Below are positions 29,497 to 39,300 of a stretch of DNA of 64,000 nucleotides, piece after piece. Made by a program: the position numbers and the translations under genes. Source of the DNA: Photorhabdus caribbeanensis (GTDB lineage: Bacteria; Pseudomonadota; Gammaproteobacteria; Enterobacterales; Enterobacteriaceae); assembly GCF_018448885.1 (NCBI RefSeq), contig NZ_RCWB01000002.1, positions 1 through 64,000 of the forward strand, given 5' to 3'. Positions within the stretch are counted from its first letter, which is position 1. Each line of letters starts with the position of its first letter. The notes under the pieces were generated by a model. That model saw nothing but the letters and a program-made list of their open reading frames with translations, was not told the origin of the DNA and ran no database searches.

Positions 29497-31116
29497 ATGA
29501 GTGTTAAAGGTATTACCCCGCAGGAACTCGCGGACTATGGAATCCATGATGTTAATGAAATTATTTATAATCCAAGCTATGAGTTGTTATTTTCAGAAGA
29601 AACCAAACCTTCACTCGAAGGCTGCGAGAGTGGCACTCTGACCAACCTGGGGGCTGTGGCTGTCGATACGGGGATCTTCACGGGTCGTTCTCCCAAAGAT
29701 AAGTACATTGTTCGTGATGATGTCACTCGTGACACCGTATGGTGGGCCGACCAGGGAAAAGGTAAAAATGATAACAAGCCATTACAGCAGGAAACATGGA
29801 CATACCTGAAAGGCTTGGTAACTAAACAGCTTTCAGGCAAACGTTTGTTTGTCGTTGATGCTTTCTGTGGTGCTAATGCAGATACACGACTGAAAGTCCG
29901 CTTTATCACAGAAGTTGCGTGGCAGGCCCACTTTGTTAAAAACATGTTTATCCGTCCGTCAGATGAAGAGTTGGCTGAGTTCAAACCAGATTTTATTGTG
30001 ATGAACGGTGCAAAATGCACCAACCCGCAATGGCAAGAACAGGGTTTGAACTCTGAAAACTTTGTTGCGTTCAACCTGACAGAGCGTATGCAGCTTATTG
30101 GCGGTACCTGGTACGGTGGCGAAATGAAGAAAGGGATGTTCTCTATGATGAACTACCTATTGCCACTGAAAGGTATTGCTTCGATGCACTGTTCTGCCAA
30201 CGTGGGTGAGAAAGGGGACGTTGCGGTCTTCTTCGGCCTGTCTGGTACAGGTAAAACTACACTTTCTACTGATCCAAAACGTAAGCTGATTGGTGATGAT
30301 GAGCACGGTTGGGATGATGACGGTGTATTCAACTTTGAAGGTGGTTGTTACGCGAAAACCATCAATCTGTCCAAAGAGGCGGAGCCTGATATCTACCATG
30401 CAATTAAACGTGATGCGTTGCTGGAAAATGTTACTGTACTGACAGATGGCTCGGTTGATTTCAATGATGGCTCAAAAACTGAAAACACCCGAGTTTCTTA
30501 CCCTATCTACCATATTGAAAACATTGTTAAGCCGGTTTCCAAAGCGGGCCATGCAACTAAGGTCATCTTCCTGACTGCGGACGCATTTGGTGTGTTGCCT
30601 CCGGTATCTCGCTTGACGCCTGAACAGACTCAATATCACTTCCTATCTGGGTTTACTGCAAAATTGGCAGGTACCGAACGTGGTGTGACTGAACCAACAC
30701 CTACATTTTCCGCTTGTTTTGGCGCTGCATTCCTGACTTTGCATCCAACCCAATATGCGGAAGTATTGGTAAAACGTATGCAGGCGGCAGGTGCTAAGGC
30801 TTATCTGGTGAATACTGGTTGGAATGGGACGGGTAAACGGATCTCGATTAAGGATACTCGTGGAATCATTGATGCCATCCTAAATGGTGATATTGAAGAA
30901 GCTGATACCATTACATTACCTATTTTCGATCTGGCGGTTCCGACAGCGTTGCCGGGTGTTGATACCGACATTCTTGATCCACGTAAGACTTATGCAGATA
31001 AATCTCAATGGGAAGAGAAGGCGAAAGATTTGGCTCATCGTTTTGTCGACAACTTTGATAAATATACCGATACCCCGGCGGGGGAAGCTTTAGTGAAAGC
31101 GGGTCCTAAACTGTAA
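29497..31116 (+). CDS. pckA: phosphoenolpyruvate carboxykinase (ATP)
   Basis: This 539-residue gluconeogenic enzyme converts oxaloacetate and ATP to PEP and CO2. The kinase-1a P-loop is [11 protein letters not shown], kinase-2 is [24 protein letters not shown], and [14 protein letters not shown] binds substrate. The length matches E. coli Pck (540). A GGAGC site precedes ATG. It is monocistronic with a terminator. Confidence 0.98.
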   Translation: MSVKGITPQELADYGIHDVNEIIYNPSYELLFSEETKPSLEGCESGTLTNLGAVAVDTGIFTGRSPKDKYIVRDDVTRDTVWWADQGKGKNDNKPLQQETWTYLKGLVTKQLSGKRLFVVDAFCGANADTRLKVRFITEVAWQAHFVKNMFIRPSDEELAEFKPDFIVMNGAKCTNPQWQEQGLNSENFVAFNLTERMQLIGGTWYGGEMKKGMFSMMNYLLPLKGIASMHCSANVGEKGDVAVFFGLSGTGKTTLSTDPKRKLIGDDEHGWDDDGVFNFEGGCYAKTINLSKEAEPDIYHAIKRDALLENVTVLTDGSVDFNDGSKTENTRVSYPIYHIENIVKPVSKAGHATKVIFLTADAFGVLPPVSRLTPEQTQYHFLSGFTAKLAGTERGVTEPTPTFSACFGAAFLTLHPTQYAEVLVKRMQAAGAKAYLVNTGWNGTGKRISIKDTRGIIDAILNGDIEEADTITLPIFDLAVPTALPGVDTDILDPRKTYADKSQWEEKAKDLAHRFVDNFDKYTDTPAGEALVKAGPKL

Positions 31117-31130
31117 TTATGAATTTTTTA

Positions 31131-31160
31131 GCCTCATCCATTAGGGTGAGGCTTATTTGA
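31131..31160 (+). terminator. pckA terminator
   Basis: GCCTCATCC (31131-31139) pairs with GGGTGAGGC (31144-31152) with one G-T pair, followed by TTATTT, 15 bases after the pckA stop. Confidence 0.75.
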
Positions 31161-31163
31161 TAT

Positions 31164-31859
31164 TTATATTGGAGGAAGGTCAAACAACAATATTTCACTA
31201 TCACGGCTGGTGCTAAGTTGAAGATTGACTTCATCCCGGATAGCCAGACCATCGCTGGTGGTGGCTTTGACGCCATTAACCGTCACTTCGCCACGAATGA
31301 CTTGTATCCATATGTAACGGCCTTTTTCTGCGACATATTCGGTGGCTTCGTGATCTTTAAGTACCCAACGCCATAAAGTCATATCCTGAAATACTGTCAG
31401 TGAACCATCCCGGGCATCAGGTGAGAGCACCAATTGGCGGCCTTGTACATCATCAAAGCGACGTTGTTCATAGCGCGGTGTTAAACCCGTTTTACTTGGC
31501 ATGATCCAAATTTGATACAGATGCAATTGGCAATCACTGTTCGGATTATATTCTGAATGGCGAATGCCGGTACCTGCGCTCATAATTTGGAATTCACCAG
31601 CGGGTACCTGTTCTTTATTTCCTATACTATCCTGGTGTTCAACGGCGCCGGAGAGAACATAGGTCAGTATTTCCATATCCTTATGCGGATGGGTACCAAA
31701 ACCTTGGCCTGCTTTGATGAAATCTTCATTAATGACTCTCAACGCTGAAAAATTCATAAAGTTGGTATCGTAATAGCTGGCAAATGAGAAGGTATGCCAG
31801 CTAGTTAACCAGCCATGATCGGCATGGCCGCGATCTGATGCTTTGCGTAAATGGATCAT
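31164..31859 (-). CDS. yhhW: pirin-family protein YhhW
   Basis: The 231-residue bicupin matches E. coli YhhW closely. The metal site lies in GTHPHKDMEILTYV and VEHQDS, with GIRHSEYNP. E. coli YhhW has quercetin 2,3-dioxygenase activity in vitro; the natural substrate is unknown. I chose ATG 31859 over an upstream in-frame TTG because spacing from the GAGGAG site and family N-termini (MIHLRKA) fit. Confidence 0.94.
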   Translation of the reverse strand: MIHLRKASDRGHADHGWLTSWHTFSFASYYDTNFMNFSALRVINEDFIKAGQGFGTHPHKDMEILTYVLSGAVEHQDSIGNKEQVPAGEFQIMSAGTGIRHSEYNPNSDCQLHLYQIWIMPSKTGLTPRYEQRRFDDVQGRQLVLSPDARDGSLTVFQDMTLWRWVLKDHEATEYVAEKGRYIWIQVIRGEVTVNGVKATTSDGLAIRDEVNLQLSTSRDSEILLFDLPPI

Positions 31860-31975
31860 ATTCAAATCTCCTCAATAGTTTTTACAGTTTAATTGAGAAG
31901 AGATAGCATTAAAGCTTAAAAACTTGACTTAAAAATTCAAATATTTTGAACAATAGGTGATTGGATTAATTAATA

Positions 31976-32074
31976 AAAAAAAGCCAGCACCCGGCTGGCT
32001 AAAGTAAACACTGGAAGCAATGTGAGCAATGTCGTGCTTTCATCTGTACCCTGAAGGCAGTTCATCTGAAAGCG
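31976..32074 (-). ncRNA. ryhB: RyhB iron-responsive small RNA
   Basis: On the minus strand the 3' half is almost identical to E. coli RyhB: GAAAGCACGACATTGCTCAC, then ATTGCTTCCAGT, then the terminator stem AGCCAGC/GCTGGCT (31982-32000) and eight U. RyhB pairs via Hfq with mRNAs of iron-using proteins such as sodB and sdh when iron is scarce. The 5' end is estimated at about 32072-32074, giving about 98 bases against 90 in E. coli. It lies next to yhhW, near the enterobacterial yhhX-yhhY position. Confidence 0.93.
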
Positions 32075-32082
32075 ATACGAAT

Positions 32083-32101
32083 GATAATAATTATCACTAT
32101 C
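32083..32101 (-). promoter_or_regulatory. Fur box over the ryhB promoter
   Basis: The 19-base stretch GATAATAATTATCACTATC matches the Fur consensus GATAATGATAATCATTATC at 16 of 19 positions and sits immediately upstream of the deduced ryhB 5' end, as in E. coli. Confidence 0.85.
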
Positions 32102-32562
32102 GATTGTAAAGCGTTTTTTCTGGTCAAATATAGAATAATGGTGAGTTTAAACATTAACTATTTGATAAATAATACTATTTTTATAAATGTCGGTGTAATG
32201 TTCAAGGGAAAGAAAACCCTTTCACCGAGTCGATTTATTAGGTGGTTACTTTAGATTGTTCAGTAAATTTGACATGATATTAAGAGCCTTGACAGAGTTA
32301 CCGTAAACCCTTAGCTGAGGTCTATCTGTCGAAATAATTTGATTAGGCGCTGAAACATACTTGGACAAAATAAGCTAGTGCTAGAATTTCATTTACCATA
32401 GCCAACTATTTATTTTAAGAAATGTTTTGGTGAAATAATTACGCTATAATGAATTTTAATATGCTGATCAATGCCAAATGTTCTCTAAAATTCAACTCAT
32501 TCTGAATCTTTTTACTCTAATAAGCCGTTTCCTTTATATATTCTGACTGTATTTTCAACGTC
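32102..32562. other. 460-bp AT-rich intergenic region before the two-component system
   Basis: No gene or clear structure seen beyond the Fur box at its left edge. It marks the change from backbone to accessory DNA and should carry the promoter of the histidine kinase gene. Confidence 0.4.
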
Positions 32563-33927
32563 ATGAAAGATATCTTTTCAGGTAATTATATGTGGCATTT
32601 TTTGGCATGGATTATGTTAACAGGTTTGACTGTTTGGGGAATGATTAATCATTCACTAAATCAGAATTATCAACAACAAACAGTTTCATTTAATATTCTT
32701 TATCGAGAGATGAGTGAAAAGTTGGCACAACATGACGCTATTGTATCGCTAACGGATACTAATATCGAATTAGATCAGCTACAGGAAAACTTTCCGCAAA
32801 TCGTCGGATTACAAGAGATGCCAATGAATGTATTAATCTTCCCTATAATCAGTGAAGAGGGAAAGGGAAGATATTGGCTTAATAGTAAACGTGATAGTAT
32901 CCGGTTATTGATAGATCTCAATATTCTGATGAAAGATCTATCATTATTGTCACAATTTCGGATGGTACAATTGGATTGGAATAATCGCCCATTGATTACG
33001 TATGGGCTGGAGGAAGAGCACTATTTTTGGAACTGGGAGAAAAAATTAACCAATCGTTTTCAGCCTTTTGTACTTAAAGTGGGTAACGATCAACAATGGT
33101 CTAAACTTCCGTGGGGCTATATTGTTTGTTTGAGTTTTTTATGGGCAGTGATTATCTGTTTTATCTTTTTAATTCAGAAGAATAAAAGATTGAGGAAAAT
33201 TTCTGATTTACGAGCACGTTTCTTTGAATTTACCCGCTTAAATACAATGGATGAAGTGGCAACGGGTGTTGTTCATGAATTAAATCAGCCTTTGACGGCG
33301 ATTATGAGTTATAACCAAACCGCATTGCGGTTAATGAAAAAGCAGCAATATGATAAAATAACGCCAATACTGGATTCATCAATTCTGCAAATTCAACGCA
33401 TCGCAAATTTATTAACGCAATACCGCCAAAAACTGACAGCCGGTAGTATTATTTTTCAATCTGTAAATATTCAAGCGATATTAGGTCGAGTTGAGATATT
33501 GCTAGAAAGTGAAATTAAGGCCGGTAAAATCAAGATAATAAAGCATATTTGTGATGAACTGCCAATGATATCTGCCGAGCCGTTATGGATTGAGCAAGTA
33601 TTCCATAATTTAATCAGCAATGCCATTCAGGCACAGCAAGAGCGAGATCAGTTAGAATATCAAAATTGGATCTGCATCGATATTGCCTATATTAATGAAA
33701 TGATAAGAATCACGATAACAGATGGTGGTCCTGGATTAAGTGATGAAGCTTTAAGAAACGTATTTATTCCATTCTTCACAACACGCCAACAAGGTATGGG
33801 GTTGGGAATGACATTAACGGAGACATTAATTCATAAACTTGGTGGTGATATTAATGCTGAAAATTGTGAAACGGGAGGAGCGCGTTTTATTATTTGGCTA
33901 CCAACTAATAAATTTAAGGAGAAATAA
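32563..33927 (+). CDS. membrane sensor histidine kinase
   Basis: The 454-residue kinase has two membrane helices (about 10-27 and 185-205) enclosing a ~155-residue periplasmic sensor of no recognised family. The HisKA motif VVHELNQPLTAI carries phospho-acceptor His238. The ATPase N, G1 and G2 boxes are NLISNAIQAQQ, DGGPGLSDEAL and GMGLGMTLTETL. It belongs to the FixL/DctB/TtrS class. A start at ATG 32590 is possible, since CAGGTAA lies before it and the first ATG lacks a ribosome site. Its stop overlaps the regulator gene by one base. The signal may be haem or iron, inferred from the third gene. Confidence 0.92.
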   Translation: MKDIFSGNYMWHFLAWIMLTGLTVWGMINHSLNQNYQQQTVSFNILYREMSEKLAQHDAIVSLTDTNIELDQLQENFPQIVGLQEMPMNVLIFPIISEEGKGRYWLNSKRDSIRLLIDLNILMKDLSLLSQFRMVQLDWNNRPLITYGLEEEHYFWNWEKKLTNRFQPFVLKVGNDQQWSKLPWGYIVCLSFLWAVIICFIFLIQKNKRLRKISDLRARFFEFTRLNTMDEVATGVVHELNQPLTAIMSYNQTALRLMKKQQYDKITPILDSSILQIQRIANLLTQYRQKLTAGSIIFQSVNIQAILGRVEILLESEIKAGKIKIIKHICDELPMISAEPLWIEQVFHNLISNAIQAQQERDQLEYQNWICIDIAYINEMIRITITDGGPGLSDEALRNVFIPFFTTRQQGMGLGMTLTETLIHKLGGDINAENCETGGARFIIWLPTNKFKEK

Positions 33928-34553
33928 TGGCGGCAGTGATTTATCTTATTGATGATGATGAAGCGATCCGTGATTCATTATCTATGTTATTAGAAACAAT
34001 GAATTGGCAGGTAAGTTCATTTCCTGGTGCGCAAGAATTTCTTGATGGAATTGATAGCGAGAATATTGCAGCGCTTCAGGGATGTATTTTATTGGATATT
34101 CGTATGCCGGGAAAACCTGGATTGGCATTGCAGGCCGATCTATTGAAACTCAATAGTACATTACCGGTCATTATTATGACTGGACACGGAAATATTGATA
34201 TTTGTCGTCGTGCTTTTAAAAATGGTGCTTTCGAGTTTTTAACCAAACCTATTGATGCTGATTTGCTAATTGAAACAGTTTCAAGTGCATTATTATTTCA
34301 TCAGAAAGTATTTAAGCAACGTCAGATATATGAGCAGTTGAAAACGAAATTTAGCCAATTATCTGAACGTGAAAGGGAAGTGATGAAAATTATTTTAGAG
34401 GGTAAAACCAGTAAACAAATTGCTCAACAGTTATCGTTATCGCCACGTACTATTGAGGTTCATCGTGCCAATATATTTCATAAATTGGATATACATTCTT
34501 TACCGCAGTTAGTCAAAGAGTATGAGTTATTTAAGTCATTATCTTATGACTAA
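33927..34553 (+). CDS. FixJ-family response regulator
   Basis: The 208-residue regulator has a receiver domain (acidic pocket DDD at 9-11, phospho-site Asp57 in LLDIRMPG, switch Thr in IIMTGHG, Lys in FLTKPID) and a LuxR-type helix-turn-helix (from about 145, LSEREREVMKIILEGKTSKQIA with LSPRTIEVHRANIFHKL). It resembles FixJ, TtrR and StyR. A likely target is the next gene, whose leader carries an inverted repeat. Confidence 0.94.
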   Translation: MAAVIYLIDDDEAIRDSLSMLLETMNWQVSSFPGAQEFLDGIDSENIAALQGCILLDIRMPGKPGLALQADLLKLNSTLPVIIMTGHGNIDICRRAFKNGAFEFLTKPIDADLLIETVSSALLFHQKVFKQRQIYEQLKTKFSQLSEREREVMKIILEGKTSKQIAQQLSLSPRTIEVHRANIFHKLDIHSLPQLVKEYELFKSLSYD

Positions 34554-34606
34554 GTATTTCTACTGAGTCGAATAAGTAATTGGCCGAATAGCTATAGCCG
34601 ATAAAT

Positions 34607-34652
34607 CTCATTAAGTTAAAGCACGATAATTCATCAACTTAAACTTAATGAG
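34607..34652 (+). promoter_or_regulatory. inverted repeat in the hbpS-like gene leader
   Basis: CTCATTAAGTT (34607-34617) and its exact complement AACTTAATGAG (34642-34652) are separated by 24 bases. The right arm overlaps the GAGG ribosome site for ATG 34661. It could be a regulator operator or an RNA hairpin limiting translation. Confidence 0.55.
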
Positions 34653-34660
34653 GTTTACCT

Positions 34661-35152
34661 ATGAAACATTCTCTTTTCTATACTGTCTTGGCAGCAGGTC
34701 TATTCGCTCAAACAGCATTTGCTTCATCACTAATTACTGAACGTAATATTACCCTTGAGGTAGCAAACAAATTAGCTTCTGAGGCAATTCAAGCTTGTGC
34801 GGCTAATAACTACAACGTAACGGTTTCTGTTATTGATAAAAGTGGGGTTCTGAAAGCGGTTCAGCGTATGGATAAAGCCGGGTTGCATACCGTTGAAGCG
34901 AGCAAAATGAAAGCTTATACCGCGTTATCTACCCAGAGAACGTCAGAAGACGTAATGAAAACCGCACAATCAAATCTTGGTGCTCAATATTTAGGGGATA
35001 TTCCAGGTTTCCTATTACTCGGTGGTGGTGTTCCTGTTAAATCTGGTGATGAAGTGATTGGTGCAATTGGTATTGGTGGCGCACCGAGTGGTTCTTTAGA
35101 CCAACAGTGTGCTCTTGATGCAATTCAGAAAATTTCATCAGACTTATCTTAA
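34661..35152 (+). CDS. secreted HbpS/GlcG-family putative haem-binding protein
   Basis: The 163-residue protein has a signal peptide (residues 1-21, cleavage AFA-SS) and a single GlcG/HbpS domain, with VSVIDKSGVLKAVQRMD, HTVEASKMKAYTAL and GFLLLGGGVPV... GAIGIGGAPSGSLDQQCA. Streptomyces HbpS is an extracellular haem-binding protein that modulates the SenS-SenR two-component system. Here it follows a sensor-regulator pair directly, suggesting a comparable accessory sensor in the periplasm. Haem binding itself is inferred from family. Confidence 0.87.
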   Translation: MKHSLFYTVLAAGLFAQTAFASSLITERNITLEVANKLASEAIQACAANNYNVTVSVIDKSGVLKAVQRMDKAGLHTVEASKMKAYTALSTQRTSEDVMKTAQSNLGAQYLGDIPGFLLLGGGVPVKSGDEVIGAIGIGGAPSGSLDQQCALDAIQKISSDLS

Positions 35153-35736
35153 TAATAATGATTTATAAAATGTACAGGGGGTAACGATAATGAATTAAAT
35201 CGCTATTGCTACTTATGATTTCAATATTCGTTGTATTGATATTAGGAATGTAGAATTTAGGTTTAATATCTTTCATTATCGTAATTTTCACAGGGGCAAT
35301 AACTGGAATGAAGTTATTGCCTCTCATTGATTTTTTTATGGTTAATAGGTTGTATTTAGCCTCAGTTTTATTTTAAAATAGCGATTATTATAAATAAATA
35401 TATTCTTGGGTAATGTATATATAATTAGTTCTGTTGTTGATTTTATAATAATATTGAAAATTAAAATACGTAGAATAGGCTATTTGGAAAGTTTTATTTA
35501 TTTAATCAAATATTATTTCAATTTAGTTAGCTCTATAGATATGCTTTTGGATTATTATTCTATAGCACTATAATATCGTTATTTCTATGATTCATGTCCT
35601 GTCATTTAAATTTTTTATAAAACTCTATTATATTACGGCTCTAAACTATAATTGAAAACTAATTTTAATCTTAACAGCTTCTCATGGTGATGATCTTGGC
35701 TTTAATTAGGATGAAAATATAAATATACGTAGAAGG

Positions 35737-35973
35737 ATGATCTTGCATGAAATATCATTTTTTAATGAAGACAGAGGTGATAGAAAAGGTAGTTATAATG
35801 TAAGCAAATAAATACATATTAAAGATATAAGAAGTTCTACATATCGAGAGATGCAATATTATATTAATTCTGCCGATTATAATTTTATTTTAGGCTATTG
35901 TTCTGGTTGCAATGATCAAACTTTACGTTTTTACTCCGGCGTAGGTCTTGTAACAAGTTACATTTATATCTAA
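35737..35973 (+). pseudogene. degenerate ORF of unknown family in a 1.2-kb AT-rich gap
   Basis: The 35153-36341 gap is very AT-rich. One frame from ATG 35737 reads 24 codons (MILHEISFFNEDRGDRKG...), meets TAA at 35809, and continues in the same frame for 54 codons with normal-looking protein composition (STYREMQYYINSADYNF, then GYCSGCNDQTLRFYSG). This looks like a small decayed gene. I do not recognise the family. The rest of the gap shows nothing gene-like. Confidence 0.35.
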
Positions 35974-36202
35974 TGCAAGAAAAAACGTAGGATTAGAAGT
36001 AAAGGAATTACTTAATAATCCGGCATCACAAAAATGCTTTTTTGCAGAAATAATAAAGTTTGTGAAAATATATAAAAATGACAATGACGGTATTTGACAT
36101 CATTTTAATTTGTATCTAATGAAATAATACAAATAAAATCACACTAGACTTATGTAATAAAAGATTATTACATTATTATCGTGCTCAATATCACGAAAAA
36201 GT

Positions 36203-36250
36203 ATCTCCTCCTAACTCCTCCTCCCTCTTAGTGTCAAAACTAGGAGGATG
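36203..36250. promoter_or_regulatory. three GGAGGA motifs, candidate MalT boxes upstream of pulA
   Basis: GGAGGA cores occur at 36203-36213 and 36215-36225 on the minus strand (GGGAGGAGGAG in the latter) and at 36240-36250 on the plus strand (TAGGAGGATG). The MalT consensus core is GGA(T/G)GA, and pullulanase genes are classic MalT targets. Spacing to ATG 36342 fits an activator site. Confidence 0.5.
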
Positions 36251-36341
36251 CTGACTCATCTAAGACATTATTTAATATTTCATTCCTATTTTATTAACAA
36301 TAATATCGGCGACGATTTATTTCTATTAAAAAGGTCTGATT

Positions 36342-39300
36342 ATGGTAGCTCCCTTCTGGAAAAGGGCTTACCTGGCCCTATTAAGCAGTACATTTGTTTT
36401 TCTATTGGCAAGCTGTGATAACAATAGTTCTTTACCCGAAACCCCGGAGGAACCGATGGCGCACATCCCTAATAAAGTACCCAGTGAAGCTGCCACTGCC
36501 GACAATTTTCAGGCAGTGATCCACTTGGTGGACATTGCTAAATTAAGTCAAAGTCCGACAACAAACCGTGATTACAGTACCAACACCCTCTACTTATGGA
36601 ACGATAAAAATTGTGATGCCTTGGCTTCCCCTTCATCGAGCTGGAACGACACCAATGCAACTCCCACTGGCAGCGATAGTTATGGGCCTTACTGGGTGAT
36701 ACCGTTAACCAAGAACGAGGGTTGTATCAATTTTATCGTGCGTGATGGTAACAACAATAAATTGATCGACAGTGATCTGAAAATCTCCTTCTCTGATTTC
36801 AAGAACCGTACCATCTCTGTGATACCCGGCAATTATCAAATCTACAGCAGTCGTGCAGCAGCCTTTAATTCCGTGTTTGGTGTTTCTCAGGCTTCGGCAC
36901 ATTGGGTCGACAACCAGACTTTGTTATGGTCGGGTGGAGCGGATAAGCCTTATGTCCGCTTATATTACAACCAGAATGGCAAGGTGGAAGCTAATAATGA
37001 AGGAAACTTCATCGATAGCTATCTGACGTTAACGCCGACGACTCTGAGCCAGAAGACGGCTGAGCGCTTCCCACACTTGAAGAAATTAACAGCGTTCCGT
37101 CTGCCAGAGGACACGGATGTTGATACTCTGCTTACCGGTGATCTGGTGGCGTTGGCCGCCAATGAAGCTGGCTTGCTATTGTCGGCTACTCAAGTACAAA
37201 CGGCTGGTGTGCTAGACGACCGCTTCGCTAACGTTGCTGACACACTGGAATATGGAGCGCTGATCAACGATACCGGTGTTACCTTCCGTTTGTGGGCGCC
37301 TACTGCTCAGCATGTTGGGTTGGTTATCTATAATGAAAATAAACAGGTCATTGCCAATCATGCAATGAATCGTGATCCTGCTAGTGGTTCCTGGTCATGG
37401 CAAGGTGATAAAGAGCTGGTTGGTGCTTACTACCGCTATGCTTTAACGGTATACCATCCATATTCCCGTAATCTAGAGCACTACGAGGTTACTGATCCCT
37501 ATTCCCACAGTTTGTCCACTAATTCGGAGTACAGCCAAGTCATCAACTTGGACGACGAAGCGCTAAAACCACAAAATTGGGATAGCGTTCTTATGCCACA
37601 TTCGCAAAATACACCGGCGGATATTGCGCGTATGACCATATATGAAGCTCATGTCCGTGATCTCTCCGTTGCAGATAGCACGGTACCAGAAACTTGGCGT
37701 GGTAAGTATCTAGCTCTCACTGCTAACAACAGCGATATGTTCAGACACCTTAAGGCATTAAGTCAGGCAGGGGTGACTCATATGGAGCTGTTGCCGGTAT
37801 TCGATGTGGCTTCCATTAATGAATTCAGCAATGAAGTGGCTGATCTGAATCACCCGTTTAGTCGTTTGTGCCAGGTTAACCCAAAGGTGAAAAATAGCCG
37901 CTTCGCTAATTATTGCAGTAGTTCACAGACTGTGGGTGAGGTATTGCAGACGTTGCTGCGTGGTGACAGCGCCAATAACCCGCAGGTACAAGAGCTGAAT
38001 GCAATGATTGCAGAAACCGACTCCTACAACTGGGGCTACGATCCGTTTCATTACTCGGTACCGGAAGGTTCTTATGCCACTAATGCGGAAGGTTCGGTAC
38101 GTATAAAAGAGTTTCGCGCCATGATTCAGGCCATCAAGCAGCAATTGGGGATGAATGTAGTCATGGATGTGGCGTATAACCACACCAATGCTGCGGGCCC
38201 TACAGACAGGTCTTCCGTGTTAGATAAGATAGTTCCTTGGTATTATCATCGCCTGAATGAAATCAGTGGAAACGTTGAATCCAATACTTGCTGTCATGAT
38301 ACGGCTCCAGAGCATCGCATGTTCGCTAAACTCATTGAAGACTCATTGGTGACTTGGGTTAAGGACTATAAAATCGACGCATTCCGATTTGACTTAATGG
38401 GCTATCATCCGAAGGCTCAGATTTTATCGGCGTTAGCAAAAGTACGTGCGATTAACCCATCGGTCTATTTCTTTGGTGAAGGTTGGAACTCGGGGCAGGA
38501 AGACCGTTTCGAGATCGCTTCACAGATTAATCTTAAAGGTACAGGGGTGGGTACTTTCTCTGATCGGCTACGAGATGCGGTACAGGGGGGCGGGCCGTTT
38601 GATTCCGCTGATAGCATTCGCATTAATCAGGGGGTAGGTAACGGCGCTGGAACGTTACTTAACGAAATGGCGTGGTTCGATGCTAATGAGACGCGTCATC
38701 TGGCGGATCTGATACGTCTTGGCATGGCGGGCAATTTGGCTGATTTTGTGCTGATAAATAAAGATGGGGCGGTAAAAACGGGTCGGGAAATTAACTACAA
38801 AGGCGCTATAGCCGGTTATGCCGCTGATCCAATTGAGGTGATTAATTATGTCTCTAAACATGATAACCAAACGTTGTGGGACATAATCAGCTACAAAGCT
38901 GCACGTGAGGCGAATCTGGCAACGCGAGTTCGTATGCAGGCAATATCTCTCTCCACGACATTCCTTGGACAAGGATTGGCCTTTGCTCAACATGGATCGG
39001 AGCTACTGCGCTCAAAATCTTTTACCCGCGATTCTTATAATTCCGGCGATTGGTTTAACCGTGTTAGCTACACCTACCAGGATAACAACTATGATGTTGG
39101 TATGCCGGATCAGCGTGTTGATGGCGAAAATTATGCATTGATTGAAAAAGTGAAAAATATGGTAGATAAGCCGGGTCGGACTGAATTATTACAGATGACG
39201 GCTTTTTATCAGGAATTGTTGCGCTTGCGTCAATTTTCACCACTGATGACGCTTGGTGATGGTGTATCGGTTAAACAACGTGTTGATTTTCGTAACGTTG

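Noticed and set aside
29577-30074. 165-codon antisense ORF within pckA
   Set aside because: It is a shadow of the strongly conserved pckA frame; the same holds for long antisense frames inside acs, mrcA, aroB, jetC and others.
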